Below are positions 45,660 to 58,239 of a DNA stretch of 64,000 bases, one piece after another. The DNA is from Toxotes chatareus (Eukaryota; Chordata; Actinopteri; Toxotidae): NCBI GenBank assembly GCA_016801885.1, contig CM028903.1, positions 18,893,035-18,957,034 on the forward strand. The letters are read 5' to 3'. The first letter of the stretch is position 1. Every line of letters starts with the position of its first letter. A program made the translations under genes and the position numbers. Below the pieces are notes generated by a model. That model worked only from the letters and a program-made list of their open reading frames with translations. It was not told the origin of the DNA and searched no databases.

Positions 45660-46020
45660 CAGCCGTTGATTTGGAGCTACAATTGCGGCAAAGCTGTATT
45701 TAGTCTCTCCTCAATGAAAAGAAGTCATAAGAGACAGACAGACGGGAGTAAGAGAGGAGCGCAGATATACTGCCACCTTGAAGGTTAAGTCAGTATGCAT
45801 AATTAATTTGTGAAATTCACAGGCACGTAATCTTTGCCTCTAAGCAACGTGCCCTCCCCGCAAACACACATATACGCCCAAACACACCTTTTGTTTGGCC
45901 CTAATAGCTTGATTCTGACCTGAAAAATTGTAGAAGATTAGCAGAAAATTACATTGCACTGGTGCAGTAATTACATTGTTTAGTCCAGTGAAATTACGTC
46001 CGATTCCTGAAAAAAAATCT
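45660..46020. promoter_or_regulatory. Candidate conserved noncoding element
   Basis: Contains TATGCATAATTAATTTGTG near 45795, GCACGTAATC, GCCCTAATAGC, GCAGTAATTACATTG near 45964 and GTGAAATTACGTCCG. Dense homeodomain-type cores in repeat-free DNA; inference from motifs only. Confidence 0.45.
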
Positions 46021-46024
46021 TGGT

Positions 46025-49000
46025 GAATCACACTGTTGTTACAAACACAACAGCGTTGTTACTGCTTTAAACAAAAGAAAAACCTGCCCATACATAATTG
46101 GAGGAAACAACATTTTAGAGCTCTGGCATCGATGATGCACGCTGACATGCTAACTGAGGGCTGCTAAGGGATTTACCTTGCGGAGTTATACTGTGTTTGA
46201 GTGTGTGTGTATGTGTGTGTGTGTGTTTGTGGGTTGGGGGATTATATGTGCCTGTGAATTCTCCAAATTAATTATGGATGATGGTAATATTTGAATGCTG
46301 CCCTCCCACAGCCCCACCTCTCTGTCTCTTTCCCACTATGTCTGACTCACGACTCGCCACTATCAAAACTCCAGCCATCTGGAGAAGATTCAAACTTCTG
46401 TTGCAAACCACTGTGCATAAAGTGTAAATAAAACTCAGAAAATATTATTAGTTTATTACTAAAGGCATCATTGTTATCTAGTAAGTTACCTGCAGAGGTG
46501 TCTTATATTGAAATGTACAGCTGGAGATGATTTTTTGGTGAGTGTGGCAGGTACAGAGCATGTTTATAGGCCTATTTATTGCACCTTCCTACTTGTAACT
46601 ACCCTGTCTGGCTTTGTTTTATGCTTTCTTTGTTTATTGCATTTTTTTAAGAATTGTGTTATTCCTGTGGTGACTTGTAGCTATGACCTCTTTATGGGCT
46701 TATCTTTATGAGCATTGCTTCTGCATTTAATCCTTTCCTCATGTCTTTTGATATTAATGATAACATAGCACCTGGCCATGAGATAATGTTTGTATTATTC
46801 ATTTAACATACAGTTGAATTTATTTATTTATTAATTTTCCATTATTCCAATGATTATTTAGTCATTTATTTAGTCACATTAGTAGTAAAAATGTAGTCTT
46901 AGTTTGTCAGAGCTCATTGTGATGTGTCCTAATGTCTAAATTTGTCTGTCAATTCACTGATCTATCAACTGATCACTTCAGCACCCATGGGTGGAAAATC
47001 TCCCAATACAAGCAGCTGTTTTGATCCAGAAACCTGAAAGTAATACGACATTAACACTAACACTGGGTTAAGACAACCTAGCAGTCACTGGGTAAACTAA
47101 ACCCAGAACTGCATCTGTCAGTTTTTAACCCAGTGATTTTCAGTGTGTATCTACACGGTTGTATGTGCTTAGTCCCTCTGCACTTTAGTCATTCTACCAA
47201 AACAGTTCTTCTGTCTAGACAGTAAAATTAATGCCTCAAGAGGCAATCCTGCTGACTTTGTTCACAGTTGATCAAAAGAGTGCTTTTTGCACAGTGCCAT
47301 AGTTCAGTGGAGACAGCCACGCACAGTGCTGACAATTTTAAAATATCTTCAAAAAGATGGCTGCCAGGCTTTTTATAATATACAGAACAATGCCAAGCCA
47401 TCATTGTGCTTTTTTCCAATATAGTTTTGTAATGCTGTATCTATCTATGCTGTTTCTACCCTTAACAGTTTTTAAATGGATTGTTAAGATGCTGGTGATA
47501 CAGCTTTCTAAAGTCTGAATTATCAAATAAAATATATCCATTCCTTCATAAAGTGAACACTGAAGGTCCTTTCACAGTAGGCTGCCATTATGTCCCTTTT
47601 ATTAGCCTTATCTCTTATTTTATTCTACTGAGTCATTGAACCGTACTGCATTACATAAAATGAATAGCTGAATAGCATCCAACTCATTTCAGTTGGATGT
47701 TATTTAAAGATTAGCAAGGCCTCTACCTGAGTAAAAAGAAATCAAGTTATAATAGTGAAGAGGTGCTCAGACTTCTTCCAGGCTTATCATGCCATTAGTC
47801 TTTGGCTCTGACAGTGTGCTATGAAATATGAAGTAATCCATAATGTCCTCTGTGACAATATACCAGGAAGCTATATAGTCTACTCAAAATGTCATCTTCA
47901 TATCCAAGAGCTGACTGAAGGGTATGATGCTTCCCTGGAGGCAGTGAGGGAAAAACAAAAACTTAACTCTCCCTGTAGTTCTCCCAGCCTCCGCTGATGT
48001 GTTTTGACGTCAGTAGATGGCAAAAGTAAACTAGGCTGCTGCAGCTGACTGCAGTGATACGGAGAGAACATCAGCACACACTGTGGATGTTATAGACATG
48101 ACACCCCTATGACTAATTCATGAAAACAAGGATGACAATCTGCAAAGTGCTCCTCTAAGGATCAGAATCCAGCTGTCTGTTTGTAACTTGTGTCTCCTTT
48201 ACTTTATCTGAACAGTCTGATAAGGAGCCACTAGAAACCACTGAATGCTGTTGTTCCGTGCGTGGCTCCAGTTTTGTTATACAGCCTAGAAAATATCAAA
48301 TTATGATTTGTGTGCACAAGGGAAATAGAGTTCCAATTATGTGGGTAAAGAAAAAGGCAGCATGATTGTGGCTTTCAGACATGATAAACCAACAGTGTTG
48401 ATGTTTTCTGTGCTTATAACCATTTTCTATTCATGAATGAAATAAATATGGCAACTGTATGCAGCTAAGGTGGGAGATTTCTTTATTTTAATTCTTTTCG
48501 TGGTTTGTCAACACTGAGATACTCAATACTACAACATCATAAAGAATTTTCTCTTTTTCTATTAATTTGCTGGACTTAATTTGTTTCATATTGGTTTATT
48601 CACATTTAATTTAACTCACTGTTCCATACAGTTCGACAACGTGTAAATTTGGTGTCTTAGAAAGTGTGGTGTTTAAAATGTAAAATAGGAATACAAAGTT
48701 CACGGTGATAGTATTATTATCAGTACTGATCATGAGAGGTACAATAACTGGTAACTATCCAAAGAATCATTTAAATAGTCTCATGGCTGACTTGAACTAG
48801 GATTCCATAAAAAAAGTTCTTCAGTAATTACTGCTTGTGTTCTAGTCAGAACCAAAAACGTGGAACTAATGTGAGTGTAAATGCACTGAGGGCACCAGTA
48901 GCTGTATCTCTGCTAATAGTTTTTGTATTGACACACCAAAACTCGTTTGGACTGTTAATTGCTGTTATACCCAACATTTCCTGTTAGCTGTTTAACCTGT

Positions 49001-49155
49001 AAGAGAAATGTTTCTTTATTTTGAATCTTGCAGTTAATAATGCTCACATTAATACTTCATGTGAATTACACTGAATAGTGTTGTTATGGAGTATTTGCAA
49101 ACAGCAGAGTAGTTTCAAAGTATAGGCTGTGGCCTGAGAAATGTTATGGTCTACA
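46025..49155. other. Gene-free unique DNA
   Basis: Holds a (GT)n near 46201-46226, a possible decayed transposon fragment at 47060-47150, a CNE-like stretch with a 9-bp hairpin (CATCCAACT/AGTTGGATG) at about 47675-47701, and AT-rich unique DNA. No gene supported. Confidence 0.5.
47060..47150. mobile_element. Possible decayed DNA-transposon fragment
   Basis: ACTGGGTTAAGAC, CACTGGGTAAAC, TAAACCCAG and TTAACCCAGTGATTTTCAG form loose complementary words like those in fish MITEs that end in 'aacccagcgattttt'. No defined ends. Low certainty. Confidence 0.25.
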
Positions 49156-49159
49156 AAAG

Positions 49160-49208
49160 GTGTGTGTGTGTGTGTCGCTGTAGGCGTGTATGTGTGTGTG
49201 TGTGTGTG
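49160..49208. repeat. Interrupted (GT)n microsatellite
   Basis: GT tracts at 49160-49175 and 49191-49208 separated by CGCTGTAGGCGTGTA. Confidence 0.9.
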
Positions 49209-49364
49209 TAGACTTACATAAAAGCTGACATTTTTCACACTTCTTGCCTTGACAGTGTGTGTTTGTCTGCGTATTTTCCAGTCTGCCTCTGCATTTCTCT
49301 CTGCTCTCTCTGTCCACTCGGGTGCGATCTTTCTGTCAGACCATGGACATTATAGATTGCTCAC

Positions 49365-49530
49365 CTCTGGGTTGGTGAGATCCTCCCCTTCGTCCATTTG
49401 GCCTTATAATGATGGTGGCCTACCAGCAGGTGGGTTGGACGCTGCCAGAGGACAGCTGTGAAGCCTCACTGCTGGCCAAGCCTTCCCGGCCCCAAGCCCT
49501 TGTGTCCATATGGCCTCTATTAAGAAGCAA
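49365..49530. promoter_or_regulatory. Candidate conserved noncoding block
   Basis: Higher-GC unique DNA (TTGGCCTTATAATGATGG, GACGCTGCCAGAGGACAGC, GTCCATATGGCC, CTCTATTAAGAAGC) between GT tracts. A CpG-poor exon cannot be excluded, but no acceptor/donor pair fits a frame. Confidence 0.3.
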
Positions 49531-49543
49531 GCCTCAATACAGC

Positions 49544-49565
49544 AGTGTGTGTGTGTGTGTGTGTA
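49544..49565. repeat. (GT)10 microsatellite
   Basis: GT dinucleotide tract following CAGCA. Confidence 0.9.
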
Positions 49566-49569
49566 GTGA

Positions 49570-52500
49570 AGGAATGATTTTGAGGCAGCTCAATACTGAA
49601 ACAACTGACTTGTTTTCTGTCATTTTGAAAGATGAGGTGTAGGGCACTGCAGAGAGACTGAATTAATGCGTGTGTCTGCTGTATGTATTTGCATGCCCAT
49701 AAGTGAGAGTAAGTGAGAGAGCTGGTGGAAGCTGCAGCTTCAGCCAGTCTAAATAATTGAAACTCTCATCCACTAGTGTACTTTAAGCCAACAAATGTGC
49801 CTGTGTGTAGGTATGTGTCTACCAGTCTGACACGTCTTTCTGCATAGCCGATAACATTACTTAATCTCCGTGCCAAGCTGAGTGATGTGCCTGCAGGGGC
49901 AGGGTGAAAATGACTGACCGTACAATCGGGAACATTCAAATCCAGGACGCCTGACATGCTAAGTCTGATTTAGCTTGTTGCTTGTTAAGTATAATTGCAG
50001 TCCCAGTGACAAACTCTGAATCCTCACTGTCAGAGACCACAAGGTGCTCAACTGTGTGAGGTCTCTCAAAAATTTTAGGTCCTATGGTCTATTACACGCC
50101 ACCCATGCACTGTACATTTCTAAGCACATTTCCAAGACATTCATCTTGACTTGATATGTGCACTGTATTGTAATGCTGCAAAATCAACCAAATTACACTC
50201 ATTATAGGTCTTTGGGAAAGAAGCAGACAGCAAGGAGAATCTATTTTTATTTGTTGTGCTCAGAGCAGCAATCCAAGGATGTGTTTTTGATTCAGAGGAA
50301 GCAACAGTGAAAACCTTGTGTGCTCCTTGTGAGTCGAGGGTGACACAAAAGTATTGGCAGCCCATGCTTTGTTATTTATATGTACACAGGAGAAGATTGA
50401 TGCTCCTCACTGTAAGAAGTCTAAGATTGTTTTATTCTTTGCAAGCTACTAAACCTACTAAATTTTCATACCTTAGTCACATTCTCAGAAATGTCCAGCA
50501 GCACTATCTTGTCTTTGTTCCTCACTTAGATGCAGCTTGCTTGCAGGGATTGATGAGGCCCACTCTTTGAAGTTCTTCCTCATGGATGTTACCATGTCCT
50601 TCATGTGACACAATTTACATTCATGTGATTCTTCGTAGTAAAAGTTTACTTTTCGCTATCTTGTTTCAAACATGGCCTTCACTTCTTAGAAGTTAAAAAA
50701 ACTTCCCAAAAAAACTTCCAAAACCTTCTTACAGTGCAGTAGAATTAAATAAAAGTGTCACTGTGCTCACTCTGTCACTTTCATGAACAACCCCGTGCAA
50801 CACTCTGAATTTCTTCCGAGAAAGACTGTCTAAATATGAGTCCCGTTGTCCCAAAATTAAAAGATTTTTGCACCTTGCATCTCTCTATGACACCCTGCCT
50901 TCGAGTGTGGTTGTTCAGAACATCTAGAAACACTTTTGCCTTCCAATGTGGTTGGATGAACTAGTTCTTTTCTGAGCATGATCCAGCCCTTAGATACCAG
51001 CCACATGTGGTCTTACACTTCAGGGAAGTCATGATCTGTAACATAAAAGGTCAGATGTAGTATATGATTAAATGTGCAAACTGGGCTCTACATATGATGA
51101 TCTCTATAGGGTTCCATGATTCAAGCTTTGATTCTGACATTAAAGCCCAAATATGTTCCCTAATATTCCTGATTATACTGGTAGCTGTAGATGCCCTAGA
51201 ACAGCAAAGACACTGTGGCCCTATCAACTTTCAGAACGTATGACAGTATTTATTAAATCTGTCTAAGAATATTTGATTTCTTAATTAAGGAATAATAATC
51301 TGATTATGCGATGACAACCTTCCATTAGTACTTTATCTAAATGTGTGGAGACATGGAACAGTTAGGCCAGTGGTATAGAAGGATAAGCTCTCCCAGCATC
51401 CAGTTCAGAGAACTGGGAGGAAATCTGGGGACATGGGGATTCTTTAACATGATCATGGGAATCATTGAAAAATTGTTAGTCAGTGCTGATGTGCTGCAGA
51501 ATTTGAAACAGAACTATTGATTGTCCACATCAGAAACATAGTGTGCCTACTTTCCAAACATATTTTCTATTTGGTTGTGCAACAGATATTGATATATGCA
51601 CACAAGTGTAAAAATTATGCATATCAGTAAAAGTGAATCCTGGCATTTTCTAGATTTGTTATGGTGTTTACACTGTATTAATCTAAGGAATGTGCATTTT
51701 CACTGACCCAAATGTGAGTGATAAGTGCTACAGTGAAACATCAAATCCATTTTTTGGTCTCAGTCACAAAGACTTACTTGTTATATGCAAATGCCATAAT
51801 TAATGAGGTTTTTAAATCAATTTTTACAAACCTCTGCGGCTCATTTAGTCCCATTCAATTTCAAATGCCATAGAAAACAACTCTAGAGACATCTAATTCA
51901 GTAACGGTAAAGCACTGCTGTGAATGACAAACAGACATTTGCATTTTGTAAAGTTGCATCAGAAGATTAATATCAGGCTATCAGCGTTTTCAAAGCAGTT
52001 CCATCCCTGAATTATAAGAATGTGCACATTGAACAACTGAGGAAGAGCTTCCAGTTCTGTTCTTTATTTCTTGCTCCAGTGAATCTGCTTGGAAAAAAAC
52101 ATCTTACAATCTGTTAATGTTCATCTACAGTTTTTTGGGGTCTATATAACAGAAACTCCCAGGTAGAGGTTGTTGAAGCCTCTTAAACCAGCTATGTGCA
52201 GCACACTTCTGGTGTTGCAAAAGATGTTGTGGACCCTGGATAAGAGGTCAGGCTTTGCAGAGGGAGCATTTTAACTTTTTTTGGGAGAACACAAAAGAAA
52301 AGCAGTCTTTGAAATTATAGACTTGGATTAGGCTTCCTTTTGTTTTTCCCACAAAGACATAGTTACTTTTATATCTGCAGTACATGCAGTGCTAGATATT
52401 CTGCGGCTTTCTCAAAAAAGATAAAAGTGAATAAATCAAATGAAAAAGAACAGCCAGACTCTCTACCAGAGACATAACAAAGAGATCCTCAGCTGATGTA

Positions 52501-52870
52501 AGGCTGCTGTCATGGATGGCGTATTTTTAACAGCTCTCTGGGGAGAGTTGGGTTGAATTCTAGGTGTGACATTGTGTCTGAGAGTCTATCTTGAAAATTA
52601 CTTGAGGTGTGACCACACTGTCCTATAGGAACCTGAGTGGCGCAACAGCCACAAAATAATGGAAGTGTCTCTATTAGCAGTGGAACATGCACACAGACAC
52701 AAACACATGCACAGCAATGTTGAGAAAGAAAAGTGTAAAGTGAACAGTTGCACTTCATCGTCAGGGAACAGAAGACAGAACTACATTCCACAGACGTGCA
52801 TCTGTAAAATCACTGATGCATGTTGCATGTGATGCATTGGAGAACTTAGTGGGATTAGGAGGAAATCATC
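49570..52870. other. Gene-free unique DNA
   Basis: About 3.3 kb with no supported gene, RNA or recognised transposon. Short open frames only (up to 104 codons, 50256-50570 plus), none with a known domain. Confidence 0.5.
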
Positions 52871-52874
52871 ATCA

Positions 52875-52927
52875 GTGTGTGTGTGTGCGTGTGTGTGTAT
52901 GTGTGTGTGTGCGTGTGTGTGTATGTG

Positions 52928-52960
<33 letters not shown>
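52875..52960. repeat. Long compound (GT)n microsatellite
   Basis: Eighty-six bases of GT interrupted by single CG, TA and TT steps. It lies about 90 bp from the 3' end of the Penelope-like element. Confidence 0.95.
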
Positions 52961-53049
52961 CAGAGGCTACCGACAATGATGCCCAATCAGATCCACTCCT
53001 CTTGAAAAGTACTTCACTCCTTGCTTCTGCTTCTTTACAGTGTTATAAT

Positions 53050-53905
53050 AGTGGAGATTCTCAGTCATTCAGGTCATGGTATTTCTGAAAGCTATACAAA
53101 GGCAACTGGACTTGCTTGAGGTTACTGAAGACATTTCACTTCTCATCTGAAAGGCTTCTTCAGTTCTGACTGACTGGTGGGGGATCCAGGTATTTACCTG
53201 AGGGCTGCTGAGGTCACGTGTGAGCCGTCCCACCCTGCCCTCATGTGAGTTGTTAGGGTCACATGAATCATGGTGTGAATGGATGTTGCGCTGTCCACGG
53301 GGATATCCAAAAACTGCATTATAAGTGGCTGATAAGTGGTGTCGTAGGCCACCTCCTCTGTTGAGTGCTGGTCATTCCAGTTCGATGTAGATGGCTTCTT
53401 TCACTCCTCTCTCAAACCATCCGTCTTTTCTGGCCAAAATGTGGACATTATTGTCCTCAAACATGTGTCCCTTGTCTTTTAGGTTTAGGCTGACTGCTGA
53501 GTCCTGACCTGAGGAGCTGACTCTTCTGTGCTGTGCCATGCATTTGTGAAATGGTTGTTTTCTTTCTTCAGTCTATAGGTCTGGTGGGATGTGGTGTTTG
53601 TTAAAAATCCTCCTGATTTTTCTCACATACTCCTGCAGCATAAGGAATAACAATGTTGCTCCGTTTATGGCCCTTCTTCTCCTTCTCTGCTTTGTGTCTT
53701 TTTGTGGTTTTGATAAAGGCCCTGTTGGGGTAATCACACGTTTTGAGTGCTTCCTTTATGTGTTTGTTGTTCCTTTCCGTTCTCTTCTGTCCTTGTTGGC
53801 ACGTTCTACACCTAGATGGTATGGGGACTCTGATCACCCCCAGATTGTGCTCCAGTGGGTGGTGGGAATTAAAGCGTAAATATTGAGTTCAGTTCATTTC
53901 AGATC
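53050..53905 (-). mobile_element. Degenerate 3' fragment of a Penelope-like element
   Basis: Read on the minus strand, the 5' end (about 53895) enters within the coding region at FNSHHPLEHNLGVI. ALKTCDYPNRAFIK, then NIVIPYAAGV, IRRIFNKHHIP, KQPFHKCMAQHRR, DKGHMFEDNNVHIL and GWFERGVKEAIYIELE follow in order. This series is typical of the C-terminal region of Penelope-like retroelements (reverse transcriptase followed by a GIY-YIG endonuclease). The element then runs into the characteristic 3' region (CTGAAGAAGCCTTTCAGATG on the minus strand) and ends near 53050. Most of the reverse transcriptase lies outside the copy, so it was 5'-truncated. Confidence 0.9.
53300..53895 (-). pseudogene. Penelope-like RT/GIY-YIG protein relic
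   Basis: The frame is broken in several places. There is an apparent one-base shift in the T5 run at 53617-53621, a stop at 53573-53575 just after HHIPPDL, and another stop at 53372-53374 after YIELE. Between HHIP and KQPFHKCM the segment that would carry the GIY-YIG catalytic tyrosines is missing or scrambled, which points to an internal deletion. The readable C-terminal half (HRR, GHMFED, WFERGVKEAIY) remains clear. The product cannot be functional. Confidence 0.85.
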
Positions 53906-53909
53906 TCCT

Positions 53910-54535
53910 AGGAGGAAACTTAAATGTGCCTAGGAGGTGCAGAGTACATATGGTGTGTCACCCCTCACACTGTATTGGAGACTGTCCTGGCCAACCTCAG
54001 CAAGCAGTTGGTTGAGTGGGAGGATCGTCAGCTGATGTAGTTCAACTGGGCCTTCCAGACTATAAATCTGGCCTCACTTGCTCCAAATGCTGACATTCAC
54101 TTTGCAGCATCTTTTCTGCACATACAGATATACAACACTTATCTCCTCTGGGTGGAATCCACTGTCCTGGAGGTTCTGAAAGTATGGTTGCCAAGCGTTT
54201 TATGTTGGGAGGCAATAATCACAAATGCACTTTATGCGATGACAAAATTTATTTCAGGAAACTCTTTCAGCCATGTATTAACCACTGACCTTGTTTTCTT
54301 AATGATTACCCTGTGGGGAAAAATGCAGAAGTGCTCAAAAGTGCTGACTCACTTCCTGCTTTTTATGACTACAAATTATAAATCTCTATTATGATTCCAA
54401 TATTGACAGTTTTATGATAGTAGAGAGAGTTCAGTGAGAGCTTACATATACAATTATCTGTGTAAAACACACTTGAAATCCTCGGATGTGTTACTGCCTA
54501 ATGGACAACACTGTTGCAACTGTAATAGTCAAGCC
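53910..54535. other. Gene-free stretch
   Basis: No gene recognised. The part at 53910-54120 adjoins the Penelope copy but shows no recognisable RT motif, so the element's 5' break is placed near 53905. Confidence 0.45.
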
Positions 54536-54539
54536 CAAT

Positions 54540-54720
54540 CAATAACAGCAAAACTTGACATGATGTGCGACGCATAATGAGGTTTTTGAGCCAAGAATGA
54601 ATGGAGCCTCATTCAGTAGATTTGTCGAGCGAGAGTCGGGTATCTGATCACTTTCAGCAGTACTGCACTCTTCACAAGCTGGAAATTGAACATGAAATCT
54701 GAGCTCATCCTATCTTGGAA
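54540..54720. promoter_or_regulatory. Candidate conserved noncoding block
   Basis: Contains GCGACGCATAATGAGG, GAATGAATGGAGCC and TCGAGCGAGAGTCGG in unique DNA with more CpG than its neighbourhood. Inference only. Confidence 0.3.
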
Positions 54721-54724
54721 ACAG

Positions 54725-56295
54725 GCTTTCCTCACAACAGAAAATGAATACATCATGATGGTAGAGATGAGCAATACATGTCAGTTATCGTCTCTCTCAC
54801 TGTCTCACCTTCTCCTCCTGACTCTCACATTGCCTGTTCTCTGAGCAGGCTGAACTTTCTGCCACTGCCTCTGGGGCAAAAGCCTTTTTTAATCTATTTA
54901 GATGGAGACAATTTAGCTGAGGCCACGGTGTCAATGTGCCCGTGTCTCTGTCTTTATAAGCACATGTGCGCGTGTTGTTGCTTATCGGTTGCATCAAGCT
55001 CCAAAAGCATCAATTGAAAGCACTTCATGTCAAGGTAAATGAGGTCATCTTCGGGTAACGGTGGCTGTGTAAGTTGCTCTCCTCTGTTTTCTTCATCTTC
55101 AGAAAAGGGAACAGGCACAGGGAACAACACTTCCCTTAACACACTGAGCATATGTGTGTTAAACAGGAAGAGGAAGCAAGACCAAGTGACAATGACTTGA
55201 GGTCTTTTTACACATTTTCAAAGATAAAAACAACACAGAGACACATTAAACTCAGACACAGTGATGAAGAAGTTTGTTTGTATTAGCTTCCTGTGTCAGT
55301 AACATTGCAGCACAGCACCTGGGTGACAGGTTTAGTGCAGAAGAGCATTTTCTTTGAGATTGGAGGGTTTTGATAACTTGATGATGAGTTACATTTTTGA
55401 GCCATTTGTGAATTGGATCAGTTAAAAGCAGACCTGCAGCTTGAGTATGACAAAGCTAGCTTAGAAAACATGTGGTCTGAAAGGGACAACAGTCTCTCAT
55501 TTAATTACCTCAACTGCCTTGACCTTGCTGCTATAGATCCACATTTTTTTCTGGGCCAGATTTCAAACTTGGTAAATCAATAGATCTAAGAAGCGCACAC
55601 TCTCCTGGAAAAACTTGGCCTTCATCTGTTGGGGCCACGGCTGGAGAAAAGGAGATGTCGTTACTTCCAAAAGACTGATGGATGTCTCTTCAGTGGAGCA
55701 GAAGCTTCAGTGGATGTTTCAGTCACAGGCTTCTTGTACTGTATGTCATCATTTATTTGCAAAGTCTGTAGCTCAGCCAAGCGTAAAACGTTTTTTGGGG
55801 GGGGGGGTTTGTGATATTTTGAAGGATTTTTTTTTTTATGGCGTTTCCACTCAGGTTTATGTTCCCACAAGCTGGAAATGTGCATAAACACAGGTGGATT
55901 GTGACTATGGATGCATTCATGTGTGAGCATCACTAATGTTGCAGCTGGTAAAGGTGGGACTAATTTGAGTTACTATATACTACTGGATAGCCGCATACAG
56001 TATATCATAATTTAATAGTTGATTTATATTTTATATTATTAATCCAAATCAGAAAGTACATGACTATAATGTGCTTAATTGAATTCCAGCATTGATGGTG
56101 TGTTATCACAGAGGGTGTACCCAATGTGTCACCTCACCTGAACTGGATTCAGAGCAACAAGAATAGTTGAGCTTAAGGCTTTACATACTGTGAGTTAAAG
56201 GGTTTTTGTGTGTGTGACAGAGAAAAAAAGAAAGCAAGGCAGAGGAACAAGGAAAGGGAGGGGAAAGAGCTCTACTGAATGATGACAAGTAATGG
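54725..56295. other. Gene-free unique DNA
   Basis: Includes a G11 run (55797-55807) and a T10 run near 55830. No gene supported. Confidence 0.5.
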
Positions 56296-56299
56296 TTTC

Positions 56300-56510
56300 C
56301 AGCCCTATGGTATTGGAAGCTCAATTTGTCGTATTAGTAGAAAAACGCTGAGCCGAGTAACAGGAACTCATCACTGTTGTTATTGTGGCGACAACTCTCT
56401 CAATCCCTCTGCTGGACGGCCCCTGTTTGTTGTAGGAGAGTTGTGATAAATAATTGAAATGTTGACTCAGCCCAGTGGTCTGGGTCAGAACAAGCTGTAT
56501 TTGTGAATGT
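56300..56510. promoter_or_regulatory. Candidate conserved noncoding element
   Basis: Balanced unique DNA with CTCAATTTGTCGTATTAG, GTTATTGTGGCGACAAC, GTTGTGATAAATAATTG and TGACTCAGCCCAG. It is followed by degenerate GT (56510-56545). A minus-strand 159-codon frame (56321-56800) crosses it and a purine-rich tract and is not considered coding. Confidence 0.4.
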
Positions 56511-57887
56511 GTGTGTAAGAGAGTGTGTTTGTGAGTGTGTTTGTGTGTCACCCTAGTGGGTTTGAAAGACCTAAGAGGCTGCTGTCTGAAAGGCATCATT
56601 GTATATTCAACGAGGAAAGAGGGCATACGGTTTGGACAGATATGGAGGTGGAGGGTTGGTGGTGGGGGGAGGGGGGAGTGCTGGGGAGTGGGAAGGTAAA
56701 GAGTGTAGGTAGAGAGAGAGAGAGTGAGAGCGGGAGGAAGTGTGAAATTGAACAGCTGTCTTCCATCGCCCAGCTGACGTGCCTTCCATCCCACCATCAC
56801 TTAATAATGTTTGAGCTAGTGCTGTGTAGGCACACATGCGCGGGCACACATGCACACACACCCACAAAAAATATGCTGCTGACAGTACAGCGACCACACA
56901 GAGGAAGCTAGCATCAGCTGGAACCTATGGTGTGTTTTTCAGGACTTAATTTATGTCAGCTTATAACTCAACAAGACATAGAGGCTTGATACTCCCCACT
57001 GGATGCACATTCCTCTACTGTGCTTACCACAGAGCCCTCTGTCCTCACAACATGATTTTAGCTCAGTATAGAGCAGGACACGCAGTAACAGGGGCCCACA
57101 ATGCAACTGGAAACCCCAGTTTGTTAGACTGAATAGCAAAAACTGATGGGAGAGCAGCCTTAAAGGTGTAATCACTGAGAAACAGAAATTCCTGTTTCTT
57201 CAGTGTATCATTTCGATTAAATTACAAACTTGTGTCTTCATTTCCCAATTTTTTTTTCTTTTTTCCTAGTCATTTCAGCTTAACATTGTGCTGAAAAAAA
57301 GACGCTTAAAAGATAAACAGAACCTTTGTCTTGCCATTCATTGTAAATAAGAGATGTGCAAAAGAAGGCACTTTTTCTCTGGCATTTAGTGGTGCTGTGA
57401 TATGTCAAAGAGATTTTCTCTTTAAAGGTGTCACCTTAAAGAAATGCCTTGAACCTGCAGTGAGGTTGGAATATAGAGCAGAAGGTGCTGCTACACCTGC
57501 AGAGAATTGTTTCCGGGTGGTAGATGTAGAAAAAAACACCATCTGTGGAGATTAGGTTTCCGCAAAAGTTTGTTGTTGTTTAGTACTTCTGTCCATTTCC
57601 CTTGAGTTGAATACAGTTTTGCTGCTTCTTGTTGCTGATTGACATGCAAGAGATAATCCACCGCAGGATTTTAACACACGATGCAGAGGGAAGGAACCCC
57701 CAACGCAAAGCAGAGTGCTTTGAAATCCTTTTACACCCACTTGTGGATTATCCTGCTTATATCATGGTCATCGGCCAAAAAAATTTTTAAATACAAACAT
57801 TGATTTATTTATTTTAACATTTTGGATTCAGAATTGAAAGGAAAGAAGGAAACATTTGCTACTACTTGTTTATTTATTGTTCACCAT

Positions 57888-57901
57888 GTTGCCATGGTTA
57901 C
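57888..57901. promoter_or_regulatory. X-box-like palindrome
   Basis: GTTGCCATGGTTAC differs from the palindromic RFX consensus GTTGCCATGGCAAC at two adjacent positions. A single isolated site in AT-rich DNA. Confidence 0.35.
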
Positions 57902-58229
57902 ATAGCTTTTTTAGCAACAAATTTAAATGTGATTTTACTTGGGCAAAATTACTAATGCATCAAGCAGTTTTAATCCACAGCCTCAAGCCAAATCCAAATA
58001 TGTGTTCTCTACAGTATATGTATTCTTCCACAATGGTCTAAAATCCAGTATAATTTCAAACTGTCATCAGTTTCTTTTAAAGTTCCTAAAAACATGGTTT
58101 CAAATTGAAGACATTAATCTCTATTCTACCTGTGTTTAAATTTAAGACTAAATAAGCAACAATCAAAGTTAAGTTAGGAATTATTCATGAAGAGCTAAAT
58201 TCTGCCTTTGTGTGTGGTTTGATCTGATT

Positions 58230-58239
58230 TGATTGACAG
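58230..58239 (+). promoter_or_regulatory. PBX-MEIS type site
   Basis: TGATTGACAG exactly matches the known composite PBX:MEIS/PREP site. A ten-base match is expected by chance at a rate of roughly one in eight windows of this size (both strands), so support is modest. The surrounding TGATCTGATTTGATTGACAG adds related half-sites. Confidence 0.35.

Noticed and set aside
56321..56800. 159-codon minus-strand open frame
   Set aside because: Most of it is the complement of purine-rich and GT-rich tracts; the translation is Pro/Leu/Ser/His-Thr low complexity with no domain.
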